Source: Phytophthora sp. 'mugwort' (taxonomy: Eukaryota; Oomycota; Peronosporomycetes; Peronosporales; Peronosporaceae). From it: a stretch of DNA of 64,000 nt. The stretch is from NCBI GenBank assembly GCA_033558025.1, contig JAUCEF010000004.1, forward strand, positions 1,860,001-1,924,000, read 5' to 3'. Within the stretch, counting starts at the first letter, position 1. Each line of letters opens with the position of its first letter. A program made the translations under genes and the position numbers. Of the stretch, positions 34,554 to 47,146 are shown one piece after another. The notes beneath the pieces were generated by a model. The model did not search any database. It worked only from the letters and a program-made list of their open reading frames with translations, and was not told the DNA's origin.

Positions 34554-35594
34554 ATGGATTCAAGTAACCTCGGATTACCTCAAATGGCTAGCAGCTTACA
34601 TTGTCGCCGAGGGTAGATCGACGTCGTAGGGTTAGCTTGCTATACATGCTTTCTTTCGTTATAAAGTTCTGAATTTGGTTTTCGGTGGTCAATGACTAGC
34701 TAAGACAAGAAACTTATCGGGAATGATGCTACTAGCTCATGAGGCCAACGAAGTTTTGTTGATCCTCTTTCCGTGGAAATTAATTGACAATTACAGCCGA
34801 CGTTTGTGATGTATCATGTTCCTTGCTTTATTCAAAACAAACAACTGTTTTTGTTTCTCGTTCTGATGATAGTGTGTAGACCGCATGATCAAGACACTAT
34901 TGAGCATATTAAACTCCCGAATTATCGGCGGCAAGTACTACGTCCTTGACCCGTAGACTATTTGCGTCCTATACTGTACCTTAGACGTTTTGGGCGAAAA
35001 ATTGTCTTAAATCAGTTTTCATTTGGGTTATTAAAGTCACACCACGCGACTTTCACGAGCGCTGTGCTTGCGAGCTCGTGTGTGAAGGTCTACTAAACTG
35101 CATAAGAGCTTTACTCTAATGCCTCATCAGAACAACAAAAGAGTTTCGTCAGCAGAGTAAACCTGCCGAAATGCTGTTCCATCCATAAACGTTACTTTTA
35201 ATTGCGGCACCAGGTAGCGGTATTTTCTAGATGGTTGTTTTGCCTGTTCACCTCGGGAAGAACGAGTTCTAGTTCCTCATCTTGCTCTACTACTACTACT
35301 ACTAGGTCGACCTCACCCCCATTACAGCGACTCCCGCACCTCAACTAACACGTGTACAAACATTGTGGTGATGCTTCAAAAAGGTCAAACATCCTAAAAA
35401 TGGCCCGAAATCCCTATTGGACCAGAATTACAAAAATGTGCGCATAAGCAGACACAACTTAACCTGCATTCGAAATACTGGTGCATGTTCAGCCCTAACT
35501 AGTGATATCACACGATAACGGAATCGAGGAAGTTGGAATTGATTCAAGTTTGGAAAGCAATGGTCGATCGACCCGTGCACTCCGTCACCAGCGA

Positions 35595-35849
35595 TTACCA
35601 GCCGTAGCCAATGCCGCCGAAGCCACCCCAGCGTCCCCATGGTCCCCATCCGTAGCCTCCCCATCCCGGGAAACCCTTGTGCCACCACTCCTTCTTGCCG
35701 TTCTCGGCGTCCGCGCTCTCCTTGTCGACAGGAACAGCAAAGCTGGGCGTGTCAGCCGCTGCGAGAGATCTCAGTGCAGACGGACCGGCAGCGGTAGCGA
35801 CGCCGGCACCAGCGACGAGGGCGGTGACGACGAAAGTAGTGAGCTTCAT
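35595..35849 (-). CDS. Small secreted Gly/Trp-rich protein (84 aa), Ser28 form, unit 13
   Basis: Same Ser28 form as unit 12, including the one-base loss downstream of the stop. Confidence 0.8.
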   Translation of the reverse strand: MKLTTFVVTALVAGAGVATAAGPSALRSLAAADTPSFAVPVDKESADAENGKKEWWHKGFPGWGGYGWGPWGRWGGFGGIGYGW

Positions 35850-36155
35850 GTTCGTTGCGGAAACTGTGCGAAGTGAGGCAAGTTGGTTTGTGTGAACTGG
35901 TGACACAATGGTTCGTTCAGAGCTGGTTTTGATGGAACCTCTTCTTCGTCTTCTCCAAGACGGCGTCAATCTTGAGGATTGATTGAGTGCCGCCAACTCG
36001 AACATTTATGTAGTGCAAGAAAAGTCCTCGATTTCGCGGGTATTTGTTCGCTTGGATGAAAGATTTAACTTCCCTTGGAGGTGGAATCTTAGAACAGCCA
36101 CAACTCCATTTGTTGCCAACATAACAAGTCGAGAATCAACACCACCATCACAGCC

Positions 36156-36602
36156 ATGAAATTCAGCGTCTTCCTCGTCGCCATGATGGCCATTCTCGGT
36201 ACTGTCGCCGCTGCTGACCAACCTGTCGTCAAGACTCCGACCGAAGCTCTCGAAAAGGTTCAAGCGTCTGCGTTACCCGATGGTGTCACGCTGATTGGAA
36301 CTGCAGAGAAGATCGACCCTCCTGCTGGAGCTGCTACGACCATCGCGAAGGAAGCCCACAAGGACGACGACAAGGAGCAGCTCGGTTTGGGCCTTGGCGG
36401 ATGGGGACTCGGCGGTTGGGGACTCGGAGGCTGGGGTGGCTGGGGCGGTTGGGGTGGCTTTGGCCCCTACCGCTTCGGCTTCTTGCACGGCGGCTACCCT
36501 GGCTGGGCGTATCCGTTGGGTTACTGGAACCTGTTCGGCGCTGGTCTGTACGGCGGTGGGTGTGGTCTGGGCATTCCTTTCGGTGGTCTATACTATTGCT
36601 AG
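36156..36602 (+). CDS. Secreted Gly/Trp-rich protein (148 aa), unit 13
   Basis: Protein identical to unit 2; silent AAA at Lys2 and GAT at Asp42 as in unit 12. Confidence 0.85.
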   Translation: MKFSVFLVAMMAILGTVAAADQPVVKTPTEALEKVQASALPDGVTLIGTAEKIDPPAGAATTIAKEAHKDDDKEQLGLGLGGWGLGGWGLGGWGGWGGWGGFGPYRFGFLHGGYPGWAYPLGYWNLFGAGLYGGGCGLGIPFGGLYYC

Positions 36603-37644
36603 ATGGATTCAAGTAACCTCGGATTACCTCAAATGGCTAGCAGCTTACATTGTCGCCGAGGGTAGATCGACGTCGTAGGGTTAGCTTGCTATACATGCTT
36701 TCTTTCGTTATAAAGTTCTGAATTTGGTTTTCGGTGGTCAATGACTAGCTAAGACAAGAAACTTATCGGGAATGATGCTACTAGCTCATGAGGCCAACGA
36801 AGTTTTGTTGATCCTCTTTCCGTGGAAATTAATTGACAATTACAGCCGACGTTTGTGATGTATCATGTTCCTTGCTTTATTCAAAACAAACAACTGTTTT
36901 TGTTTCTCGTTCTGATGATAGTGTGTAGACCGCATGATCAAGACACTATTGAGCATATTAAACTCCCGAATTATCGGCGGCAAGTACTACGTCCTTGACC
37001 CGTAGACTATTTGCGTCCTATACTGTACCTTAGACGTTTTGGGCGAAAAATTGTCTTAAATCAGTTTTCATTTGGGTTATTAAAGTCACACCACGCGACT
37101 TTCACGAGCGCTGTGCTTGCGAGCTCGTGTGTGAAGGTCTACTAAACTGCATAAGAGCTTTACTCTAATGCCTCATCAGAACAACAAAAGAGTTTCGTCA
37201 GCAGAGTAAACCTGCCGAAATGCTGTTCCATCCATAAACGTTACTTTTAATTGCGGCACCAGGTAGCGGTATTTTCTAGATGGTTGTTTTGCCTGTTCAC
37301 CTCGGGAAGAACGAGTTCTAGTTCCTCATCTTGCTCTACTACTACTACTACTAGGTCGACCTCACCCCCATTACAGCGACTCCCGCACCTCAACTAACAC
37401 GTGTACAAACATTGTGGTGATGCTTCAAAAAGGTCAAACATCCTAAAAATGGCCCGAAATCCCTATTGGACCAGAATTACAAAAATGTGCGCATAAGCAG
37501 ACACAACTTAACCTGCATTCGAAATACTGGTGCATGTTCAGCCCTAACTAGTGATATCACACGATAACGGAAGTCGAGGAAGTTGGAATTGATTCAAGTT
37601 TGGAAAGCAATGGTCGATCGACCCGTGCGCTCCGTCACCAGCGA

Positions 37645-37899
37645 TTACCAGCCGTAGCCAATGCCGCCGAAGCCACCCCAGCGTCCCCATGGTCCCCATC
37701 CGTAGCCCCCCCATCCCGGGAAACCCTTGTGCCACCACTCCTTCTTGCCGTTCTCGGCGTCCGCGCTCTCCTTGTCGACAGGAACAGCAAAGCTGGGCGT
37801 GTCAGCCGCTGCGAGAGCTCTCAGTGCAGACGGACCGGCAGCGGTAGCGACGCCGGCACTAGCGACGAGGGCGGTGACGACGAAAGTAGTGAGCTTCAT
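37645..37899 (-). CDS. Small secreted Gly/Trp-rich protein (84 aa), Ser14 form, unit 14
   Basis: Gly14 in the hydrophobic core of the signal peptide is Ser (VASAG); only this copy has it. Residue 28 is Ala, unlike its neighbours. A signal peptide should still form. Confidence 0.8.
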   Translation of the reverse strand: MKLTTFVVTALVASAGVATAAGPSALRALAAADTPSFAVPVDKESADAENGKKEWWHKGFPGWGGYGWGPWGRWGGFGGIGYGW

Positions 37900-38204
37900 G
37901 TTCGTTGCGGAAACTGTGCGAAGTGAGGCAAGTTGGTTTGTGTGAACTGGTGACACAATGGTTCGTTCCGAGCTGGTTTTGATGGAACCTCTTCTTCGTC
38001 TTCTCCAAGACGGCGTCAATCTTGAGGATTGATTGAGTGCCGCCAACTCGAACATTTATGTAGTGCAAGAAAAGTCCTCGATTTCGCGGGTATTTGTTCG
38101 CTTGGATGAAAGATTTAACTTCCTTTGGAGGTGGAATCTTAGAACAGCCACAACTCCATTTGTTGCCAACATAACAAGTCGAGAATCAACACCACCATCA
38201 AGCC

Positions 38205-38642
38205 ATGAAGTTCAGCGTCTTCCTCGTCGCCATGATGGCCATTCTCGGTACTGTCGCCGCTGCTGACCAACCTGTCGTCAAGACTCCGACCGAAGCTCTC
38301 GAAAAGGTTCAAGCGTCTGCGTTACCCGATGGTGTCACGCTGATTGGAACTGCAGAGAAGATCGACCCTCCTGCTGGAGCTGCTACGACCATCGCGAAGG
38401 AAGCCCACCAGGACGACGACAAGGAGCAGCTCGGTTTGGGCCTTGGCGGATGGGGACTCGGCGGTTGGGGACTCGGAGGCTGGGGTGGCTGGGGTGGCTT
38501 TGGCCCCTACCGCTTCGGCTTCTTGCACGGCGGCTACCCTGGCTGGGCGTATCCGTTGGGTTACTGGAACCTGTTCGGCGCTGGTCTGTACGGCGGTGGG
38601 TGTGGTCTGGGCATTCCTTTCGGTGGTCTATACTATTGCTAG
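38205..38642 (+). CDS. Secreted Gly/Trp-rich protein (145 aa), Gln69 form, unit 14
   Basis: One GGW module of the repeat (about residues 95-100) is missing by a 9-bp in-frame loss, and Lys69 is Gln (HQDDDKE), as in unit 17. The signal peptide and both cysteines are kept. Confidence 0.85.
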   Translation: MKFSVFLVAMMAILGTVAAADQPVVKTPTEALEKVQASALPDGVTLIGTAEKIDPPAGAATTIAKEAHQDDDKEQLGLGLGGWGLGGWGLGGWGGWGGFGPYRFGFLHGGYPGWAYPLGYWNLFGAGLYGGGCGLGIPFGGLYYC

Positions 38643-39684
38643 ATGGATTCAAGTAACCTCGGATTACCTCAAATGGCTAGCAGCTTACATTGTCGCCGAG
38701 GGTAGATCGACGTCGTAGGGTTAGCTTGCTATACATGCTTTCTTTCGTTATAAAGTTCTGAATTTGGTTTTCGGTGGTCAATGACTAGCTAAGACAAGAA
38801 ACTTATCGGGAATGATGCTACTAGCTCATGAGGCCAACGAAGTTTTGTTGATCCTCTTTCCGTGGAAATTAATTGACAATTACAGCCGACGTTTGTGATG
38901 TATCATGTTCCTTGCTTTATTCAAAACAAACAACTGTTTTTGTTTCTCGTTCTGATGATAGTGTGTAGACCGCATGATCAAGACACTATTGAGCATATTA
39001 AACTCCCGAATTATCGGCGGCAAGTACTACGTCCTTGACCCGTAGACTATTTGCGTCCTATACTGTACCTTAGACGTTTTGGGCGAAAAATTGTCTTAAA
39101 TCAGTTTTCATTTGGGTTATTAAAGTCACACCACGCGACTTTCACGAGCGCTGTGCTTGCGAGCTCGTGTGTGAAGGTCTACTAAACTGCATAAGAGCTT
39201 TACTCTAATGCCTCATCAGAACAACAAAAGAGTTTCGTCAGCAGAGTAAACCTGCCGAAATGCTGTTCCATCCATAAACGTTACTTTTAATTGCGGCACC
39301 AGGTAGCGGTATTTTCTAGATGGTTGTTTTGCCTGTTCACCTCGGGAAGAACGAGTTCTAGTTCCTCATCTTGCTCTACTACTACTACTACTAGGTCGAC
39401 CTCACCCCCATTACAGCGACTCCCGCACCTCAACTAACACGTGTACAAACATTGTGGTGATGCTTCAAAAAGGTCAAACATCCTAAAAATGGCCCGAAAT
39501 CCCTATTGGACCAGAATTACAAAAATGTGCGCATAAGCAGACACAACTTAACCTGCATTCGAAATACTGGTGCATGTTCAGCCCTAACTAGTGATATCAC
39601 ACGATAACGGAAGTCGAGGAAGTTGGAATTGATTCAAGTTTGGAAAGCAATGGTCGATCGACCCGTGCGCTCCGTCACCAGCGA

Positions 39685-39939
39685 TTACCAGCCGTAGCCA
39701 ATGCCGCCGAAGCCACCCCAGCGTCCCCATGGTCCCCATCCGTAGCCCCCCCATCCCGGGAAACCCTTGTGCCACCACTCCTTCTTGCCGTTCTCGGCGT
39801 CCGCGCTCTCCTTGTCGACAGGAACAGCAAAGCTGGGCGTGTCAGCCGCTGCGAGAGATCTCAGTGCAGACGGACCGGCAGCGGTAGCGACGCCGGCACC
39901 AGCGACGAGGGCGGTGACGACGAAAGTAGTGAGCTTCAT
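39685..39939 (-). CDS. Small secreted Gly/Trp-rich protein (84 aa), Ser28 form, unit 15
   Basis: Ser28 as in units 12 and 13, but with the GGG Gly codon (gtagccccccc) seen in units 2, 14 and 18: a mixture of two haplotypes within one short gene. Confidence 0.8.
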   Translation of the reverse strand: MKLTTFVVTALVAGAGVATAAGPSALRSLAAADTPSFAVPVDKESADAENGKKEWWHKGFPGWGGYGWGPWGRWGGFGGIGYGW

Positions 39940-40245
39940 GTTCGTTGCGGAAACTGTGCGAAGTGAGGCAAGTTGGTTTGTGTGAACTGGTGACACAATG
40001 GTTCGTTCAGAGCTGGTTTTGATGGAACCTCTTCTTCGTCTTCTCCAAGACGGCGTCAATCTTGAGGATTGATTGAGTGCCGCCAACTCGAACATTTATG
40101 TAGTGCAAGAAAAGTCCTCAATTTCGCGGGTATTTGTTCGCTTGGATGAAAGATTTAACTCCCCTTGGAGGTGGAATCTTAGAACAGCCACAACTCCATT
40201 TGTTGCCAACATAACAAGTCGAGAATCAACACCACCATCACAGCC

Positions 40246-40683
40246 ATGAAATTCAGCGTCTTCCTCGTCGCCATGATGGCCATTCTCGGTACTGTCGCCG
40301 CTGCTGACCAACCTGTCGTCAAGACTCCGACCGAAGCTCTCGAAAAGGTTCAAGCGTCTGCGTTACCCGATGGTGTCACGCTGATTGGAACTGCAGAGAA
40401 GATCGACCCTCCTGCTGGAGCTGCTACGACCATCGCGAAGGAAGCCCACAAGGACGACGACAAGGAGCAGCTCGGTTTGGGCCTTGGCGGATGGGGACTC
40501 GGCGGTTGGGGACTCGGAGGCTGGGGTGGCTGGGGTGGCTTTGGCCCCTACCGCTTCGGCTTCTTGCACGGCGGCTACCCTGGCTGGGCGTATCCGTTGG
40601 GTTACTGGAACCTGTTCGGCGCTGGTCTGTACGGCGGTGGGTGTGGTCTGGGCATTCCTTTCGGTGGTCTATACTATTGCTAG
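40246..40683 (+). CDS. Secreted Gly/Trp-rich protein (145 aa), unit 15
   Basis: Same GGW-module loss as unit 14, but with Lys69 and the AAA codon at Lys2 typical of units 12 and 13. Confidence 0.85.
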   Translation: MKFSVFLVAMMAILGTVAAADQPVVKTPTEALEKVQASALPDGVTLIGTAEKIDPPAGAATTIAKEAHKDDDKEQLGLGLGGWGLGGWGLGGWGGWGGFGPYRFGFLHGGYPGWAYPLGYWNLFGAGLYGGGCGLGIPFGGLYYC

Positions 40684-41538
40684 ATGGATTCAAGTAACCT
40701 CGGATTACCTCAAATGGCTAGCAGCTTACATTGTCGCCGAGGGTAGATCGACGTCGTAGGGTTAGCTTGCTATATATGCTTCCTTTCGTTATGAAGTTCT
40801 GAATTTGGTTTTCGGTGGTCAATGACTAGCTAAAACAAGAAACTTATCGGGAATGATGCTACTAGCTCATGAGGCCAACGAAGTTTTGTTGATCCTCTTT
40901 CCGTGGAACTTAATTGACAATTACAGCCGACGTTTGTGATGTATCATGTTCCTTGCTTTATTCAAAACAAACAACTGTTTTTGTTTCTCGTTCTGATGAT
41001 AGTGTGTAGACCGCATGATCAAGACACTATTGAGCATATTAAACTCCCGAATTATCGGCGGCAAGTACTACGTCCTTGACCCGTAGACTATTTGCGTCCT
41101 ATACTGTACCTTAGACGTTTTGGGCGAAAAATTGTCTTAAATCAGTTTTCATTTGGGTTATTAAAGTCACACCACGCGACTTTCACGAGCGCTGTGCTTG
41201 CGAGCTCGTGTGTAGAGGTCTACTAAACTGCATAAGAGCTTTACTCTATAATGCCTCATCAGAACAACAAAAGCGTTTCGTCAGCAGAGTAAACCTGCCG
41301 AAATGCTGTTCCATCCATAAACGTTACTTTTAATTGCGGCACCAGGTAGCGGTATTTTCTAGATGGTTGTTTTGCCTGTTCACCTCGGGAAGAACGAGTT
41401 CTAGTTCCTCATCTTGATCTACTACTACTGCTACTAGGTCTGTCTGGCGCTGGTCGGTACGGCGGCGGGTGATAATAAAAAAAATCGTTTTTGCTAGCTA
41501 CCGCTAAACACGAACCCTAACCGTCCCTTCGTGAACAA

Positions 41539-42356
41539 TGGCATCGATGGCACATTCTTGGCCGCAAGTTCACTATCAAGCGCCAACTACCCTTCATCGA
41601 CAAGTTCTACCTGGACATTTCAGGCATTCGTACGTCTGAAGTGGCTAACCAGCTCTTCATGGGACTGTCAGCGATTGGAGCACGACCATTGTTTTGGACA
41701 CCACGTGATGTCAGTATGGAGGCTCAGGTGGCCATGCCAACGTGGCGCTTCTACTTCGGCCAAGAAATGCCCCCCCCCTCGTGTTTGAAAGTGCGTGGAT
41801 TCGTGACAAACCAATTAGCGTATGGTGGACACTTTTGTTCGACGCGAGGAAAACGCTCTGTTGCGCCACTCGAGCGAGCTACTGGCTTTAGGCAGTCGCC
41901 GTATGCAATAGTGCTTCCCTCCGAAAGTGACCGTCTTCACCATAAGCAACGCGACACTGCGCAAGCTGTAGACAACCCCATCAACTCAACCCATGATGAT
42001 CATATCAATGTGGCCACGCCAGATCGACACCCAGTCGCGCCAAGCGATTTTCCTACGTCTGCGACGCAAGAGCTGCCCCCCCATGGCATATCTCGCCAAG
42101 CGTCCGTTCGTTCGAGAATGCAGACACCTTATGCGGCTGGTTGGCATCCTCTTCAGGACCCGTTTTACACGACCACGGTTCTCAATTGACAATTGAAGAA
42201 CAATCGGACATGGAAATGGAATCTGCTCCAAGCGATGAAGACGTGGATATGCTGCATCATCCTGAATCAGGATTTAAGCGAAGCGAGTCGTCTCTCGCAG
42301 ATGCAAACCCTTTTGCACCCCTCGATACGATGGAATGCAACTTTGAAACCTTTTAA
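41539..42356 (+). pseudogene. LINE ORF1-like remnant with longest open frame, copy 4
   Basis: With C9 and C7 tracts and ccttatg intact, the first two ORF1 parts are in one frame, open from about 41530 to 42189 (some 215 codons). This is the least damaged ORF1 version in the window. The acidic part (to 42356) remains in another frame. No ATG in this frame precedes the conserved part, so it is probably not translated as such. Confidence 0.55.
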
Positions 42357-42706
42357 CCGGAAGTTCAGGAGGGTATGCGTCTGGTGTCCTCATCACTCCT
42401 CAGTTGGTTCGCACTAGCACGGCCCCTGAACCTCAAGAGCCGTTGCCGACTAAAAGACGCGCAACGGACCTCAACAAGCGTTCGAGCGCAAACCTCAAAC
42501 CGGACGAAGAAATCCTGGTCTCGGCACAGTAGACTTGTCTAGAATCTCATGAGGACCGCCTCATTCAAAACGTACAACACATAGGCCCCGCTAAGAAGCT
42601 CTTGCATGAGTCCAAGAACATGGATCAGGTGGTCCAATCCATTCCCGCGATGCCAATTGCGTGGTCAACTGCGTTTTAGTGTGATCTGGCTTCAGAAGGC
42701 AACGAC

Positions 42707-45700
42707 ATGAAGGACATTGCTGATCGAATCCTGGGATTGTCTGGAAATCTTGGAAGCAAAAACTCAAAGGCTCTGAAGAAATATCAGAAAATTATGAAAA
42801 ATGGAGCTGCATCTGAATTAGCACTCGCTCGTCAACAACTTGAAGAGTGTACAGTGGTCGTCGCCCGTGATGATGCTGATGAACAAGCTGAAATCGATTT
42901 ATACTTTGCCAGACAACGGTACACTGAGTGTAAAAACTAATGGTAAAAAAATGACGAACTCCGTTCTGTTGTCGTCACTGTCTGCTCAAACCCAGCTGCA
43001 TTCCGAAACTTTTTTCAAGCTTTTTTTTCGGAATGGAGTTGGGTTTGAGCAGGCAGTGACGACAGCAAAACGGAGCTCGTCATTTTCTTTCGCGCAGCAC
43101 GCTACAAACTTCGTCATACTCTGTTTGATTCGATTAATAGGCTGATGGTACCGTGCCTAGCGATCCAACTGACATTTAATCAGGGTTTCCAGGATCACTG
43201 GGGCGAGAGTTTTGGTGACACGCGGTATACCGAAGGAAATCCGAACTTGATGAAGCTGCGCAGCATCGCTTGCTAGACTCGATTGACCGCAAGCTCAATT
43301 TGGAGCCAAGAACAGTTTAGATAATGAGCAAACGGTTGATGAATTGGCTGCGTCAATGCGGACGATGCGGTCGTACTCAGCACCAGGTCCTGATGGTTTT
43401 ATAGCGGCATTTTACCAAGTGGATCCGAAAGTATCTGGTGAAATTTTGCTCATAGTTTTTCGTTACCAAATGAATTGTTGCCGCATCAGCGCCATTCTTC
43501 TGTGGCACTTTTGTCCAAGAAAGGAAATTGTGCGGACCCGGGTAATTTCCGACCTATTACGTTGATCCCCGTGGAAGTCAAAGTGCTGTCTCGGTTGTTA
43601 GCATATCGACTGAAACTTTCATTGCTACATTAGTGCATCCTGACCAGAAAGGTTTTATACCAGGACGGTCAATCCATCATCAAGTAATATTGGTGCGCGA
43701 TCTTCAGCATTTAATTAGTAGTCGTGGTGGTAAAGCGGTTGCGGCTGTTCTTGATTTTGCGAAAGCATACGATCGTGTCAACCGTGGTTACTTGTTCAAG
43801 GTGATGGAGCGACAAGGTTTCGGATCAAATTTCCTTGCTTGGATTCGACTACTCTGCAATGGTTCAATGTGCTCTCTGATGATCAATGGATGGGCGCTTG
43901 ATCCACTAGCGCCATCTCGGGGCGTTAAGCATGGGGACCCTTTGTCACCATACCTATTTGCACTATCACTGGAACCGCTAGGAAATTTACTACGAGCCAG
44001 AAGAGAGCTGGGCGTTGTGATTGATGCGTCTTTATCGATTCCCGTAGCTTTCTTTGCTGATGATACTCCGTTGTTTTCTCGAGATGTTTTCCACCTCGGA
44101 GAACAACTACAACTTGTTGATTGTTATTTGCTGGATTAGGGAGCAATGCTCAATCATTCGAAAAGTGTCGTCATGAGCCTTAACAATCATCGGGCGACTC
44201 CAACATTGGAGCCGCTCCATTCGCTGCAAGCAGGAGATATTGTCAAGTATCTTGGTATTCCGTTTGGAAATTTTGAGACATCAACACAATATGCAACTCC
44301 GCTGGACAAGAAGCTCATGACTAGCCTTCGTTTGTTGGAAAGGTAGAGCGCGTACACTGATGGGGCGTCGGCTAATTTTCCAAGCGGTCATTCTGTCCAT
44401 GGTTTGGTACTTCACGACAAGGATGAATATACCGGTCCGGTTCATTAGTGGTGGCAAAGTGTCGTGACTAGGTACATATTGTATAACCGCGTTGGCCCTG
44501 GAGGAGTTAGTATTTGTTCGGAAAGATCTGGCTACCCAGCCGCGAGAGGCTGACCGAATTGGGGTACAATAATTATGACCAGCATCCGTAGGCAGCGTTT
44601 TCTTCTTCTCCAACAACTCGCGCATGTGATGTATGGACACAACATGGATAACGCATTGGTAGAGTACCGATCTATTGCGGAACTATTACGACTTCGTTAT
44701 GGAGTATTTGGACGTCCGTGGTCTAGTGATTTTTTGTTTCAAAACCCTCCCCGTCCAGCTGGATGGAGAGCAACTATGCTACCAACGTGGTGGCGTCAAA
44801 TATTGAAGGATTGGAAACGACTCAAATGGCCAAGTAGGCCCTCCATTTGCTGCAGTAGGGTAAAAACGCTTCAATATGCTTTGTTTAGCCCTATTTGGTG
44901 GAATACATCCCGTGAATTTCAAGTATGGCATACCCGAGGTTCGCCCTGGAAACCATTCGGGACAGGATCAAACAAGTTTAGACGCCTGTGCAGTGAACTC
45001 GCTGCCATGCAAAAGTGGTGTCTTGCTGACTTCTTAGACGAAAATCATCATTGGCTGACAGCCTTTGTTTTCTTGTGGAATGTGTGCAACGAGCTACAAT
45101 CATTGCTTGGTCCATACATACAAACGTGATATTCTTCAACTGTATCGACAATTGAGTCAGATCTTTCACCGAGGGTTCCCACATCCTGAAGCTGGTGGAA
45201 TGAGTGTTGCAACCCGTGATGTATCAGTACCTGTCTGTGGTGTGCTAGTTGGAAAAAGTGCACGCTTTTTCCCGAATCTTCGGATACAGGAATGGAATAC
45301 CCTTCTGGCACCTGCACAAACAATGGATACACATCCTATGTGTGAGCTTGGATGCCCCCAGCACGTACTTCACTCGACACTCACAAGCTTCATATCACTC
45401 CGGCGTTGCATAATTCCAATTGTCCATGATGTGATGCTGCGGCTGTTCTTCGGTGACCCCATTATGGGATCCCAATTTTATTTCTCGAAGTCAACTGAAC
45501 AATGCGTTCGTAATTCATGTTTATCGTTTGAAACGGTGGAACACTGCTTATTTCCTGCCCGGCTTTGCCCGAGTATGTGGAAATCGCTTTGGGACACCGT
45601 GGAGCAAAGCTTTTGCGAAGCATTTATAATGGAAGTTACTGTTGTTCCCCACCTTGCGCGATGTTCACGCTAGTTGGAGGCACGAGCATGGGGTGTTAAT

Positions 45701-46047
45701 TCTCCTTTGGAGAGTGCACACTGCTATTGTCTTTGACGCTACGTGGCGCCTATGTAATGACATCTACTTTCATGAAACAGAAGCACAGCAATCAAGCGTA
45801 CCAAGCTTGGTCAGCTCGTTTGGGCGACATTGTCAATTTATCTACCAGTACTCAACAGAGTTGGGCATTGAGGGAGATACAGTTGTCTCTATCCTCCAAC
45901 GTCTGGGATTTGACGCTCCCATGACGTTGAACGTACCTCCCCCTGAGCATCGAATATGGATCCCGCGTCCAGAGTCCAGTAATTATCCTATCTACGTAGC
46001 TAGCAGACCGAGAAGTCCTATAACCAGTAAATCAATTCTTTTCTATC
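42707..46047 (+). pseudogene. LINE reverse transcriptase pseudogene, copy 4
   Basis: Linker 42707-42940, RT N-terminal block 43344-43565, RT core 43633-44139 (one silent change, ctggaaccg), thumb 44146-44346, C-terminal Cys/His-like region 45065-45673, last frame 45642-46181 open through the junction. Confidence 0.87.
42948..43086. repeat. 139-bp hairpin inside LINE copy 4
   Basis: Same arms as in copy 2, with a 17-nt loop owing to one T fewer. Confidence 0.9.
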
Positions 46048-46105
46048 TCGGTACGGCGGTGGGTGTGGTCTGGGCATTCCTTTCGGTGGTCTATACTATT
46101 GCTAG
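46048..46105 (+). pseudogene. 3' remnant of plus-strand Gly/Trp-rich gene after LINE copy 4
   Basis: The last 19 codons to TAG; junction tcggtac. The following flank shares gattgcctc with copy 2. Confidence 0.85.
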
Positions 46106-47146
46106 ATGGATTCAAGTAACCTCGGATTGCCTCAAATGGCTAGCAGCTTACATTGTCGCCGAGGGTAGATCGACGTCGTAGGGTTAGCTTGCTATACATG
46201 CTTCCTTTCGTTATGAAGTTCTGAATTTGGTTTTCGGTGGTCAATGACTAGCTAAAACAAGAAACTTATCGGGAATGATGCTACTAGCTCATGAGGCCAA
46301 CGAAGTTTTGTTGATCCTCTTTCCGTGGAACTTAATTGACAATTACAGCCGACGTTTGTGATGTATCATGTTCCTTGCTTTATTCAAAACAAACAACTGT
46401 TTTTGTTTCTCGTTCTGATGATAGTGTGTAGACCGCATGATCAAGACACTATTGAGCATATTAAACTCCCGAATTATCGGCGGCAAGTACTACGTCCTTG
46501 ACCCGTAGACTATTTGCGTCCTATACTGTACCTTAGACGTTTTGGGCGAAAAATTGTCTTAAATCAGTTTTCATTTGGGTTATTAAAGTCACACCACGCG
46601 ACTTTCACGAGCGCTGTGCTTGCGAGCTCGTGTGTAGAGGTCTACTAAACTGCATAAGAGCTTTACTCTAATGCCTCATCAGAACAACAAAAGAGTTTCG
46701 TCAGCAGAGTAAACCTGCCGAAATGCTGTTCCATCCATAAACGTTACTTTTTTAATTGCGGCACCAGGTAGCGGTATTTTCTAGATGGTTGTTTTGCCTG
46801 TTCACCTCGGGAAGAACGAGTTCTAGTTCCTCATCTTGCTCTACTACTACTACTAGGTCGACCTCACCCCCATTACAGCGACTCCCGCACCTCAACTAAC
46901 ACGTGTACAAACATTGTGGTGATGCTTCAAAAAGGTCAAACATCCTAAAAATGGCCCGAAATCCCTATTGGACCAGAATTACAAAAATGTGCGCATAAGC
47001 AGACACAACTTAACCTGCATTCGAAATACTGGTGCATGTTCAGCCCTAACTAGTGATATCACACGATAACGGAAGTCGAGGAAGTTGGAATTGATTCAAG
47101 TTTGGAAAGCAATGGTCGATCGACCCGTGCGCTCCGTCACCAGCGA

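Larger units (their letters stand above)
32646..34690. repeat. Tandem unit 12, type A
   Basis: A 2045-bp unit, first of the 12-15 subfamily. Its right end has ctttctttcgttataaag, which is shared with units 13 and 14. The spacer has cccgaatatcgg, otherwise seen only in LINE unit 21. A one-base loss (ggaatcgagg) lies downstream of the minus-strand gene, shared with unit 13. Confidence 0.95.
34691..36739. repeat. Tandem unit 13, type A
   Basis: A 2049-bp unit that starts with the ctaagacaag variant and has ggaaattaattg, both shared with units 14 and 15. The TAC repeat has five copies. Confidence 0.95.
36740..38779. repeat. Tandem unit 14, type A
   Basis: A 2040-bp unit, the shortest complete type A, mainly through a 9-bp in-frame loss in the plus-strand gene and a one-base loss in its leader (accatcaagcc). 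Confidence 0.95.
38780..40820. repeat. Tandem unit 15, type A
   Basis: A 2041-bp unit that shares the 9-bp loss with unit 14 and lies upstream of LINE unit 16. Unlike the other A units before a LINE unit it has gccgagggtag, and its right end has tatatatgc. Confidence 0.95.
41472..46047 (+). mobile_element. Degenerate LINE, copy 4
   Basis: A 4576-bp copy with flanking duplication at 41454-41471 and 46048-46065 (one mismatch). Poly-C tracts are C9 and C7. The hairpin loop is one T shorter. It shares ccgtgcctagcg, gggcgagag and ctggaaccg with the 5' half of copy 5, and most 3' changes with copy 2. Confidence 0.87.
40821..46242. repeat. Tandem unit 16, type B (LINE-bearing)
   Basis: A 5422-bp unit with left spacer haplotype ctctataatg/aaaagcg, as in unit 1. 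The spacer to about 41440 holds no gene. Confidence 0.93.
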
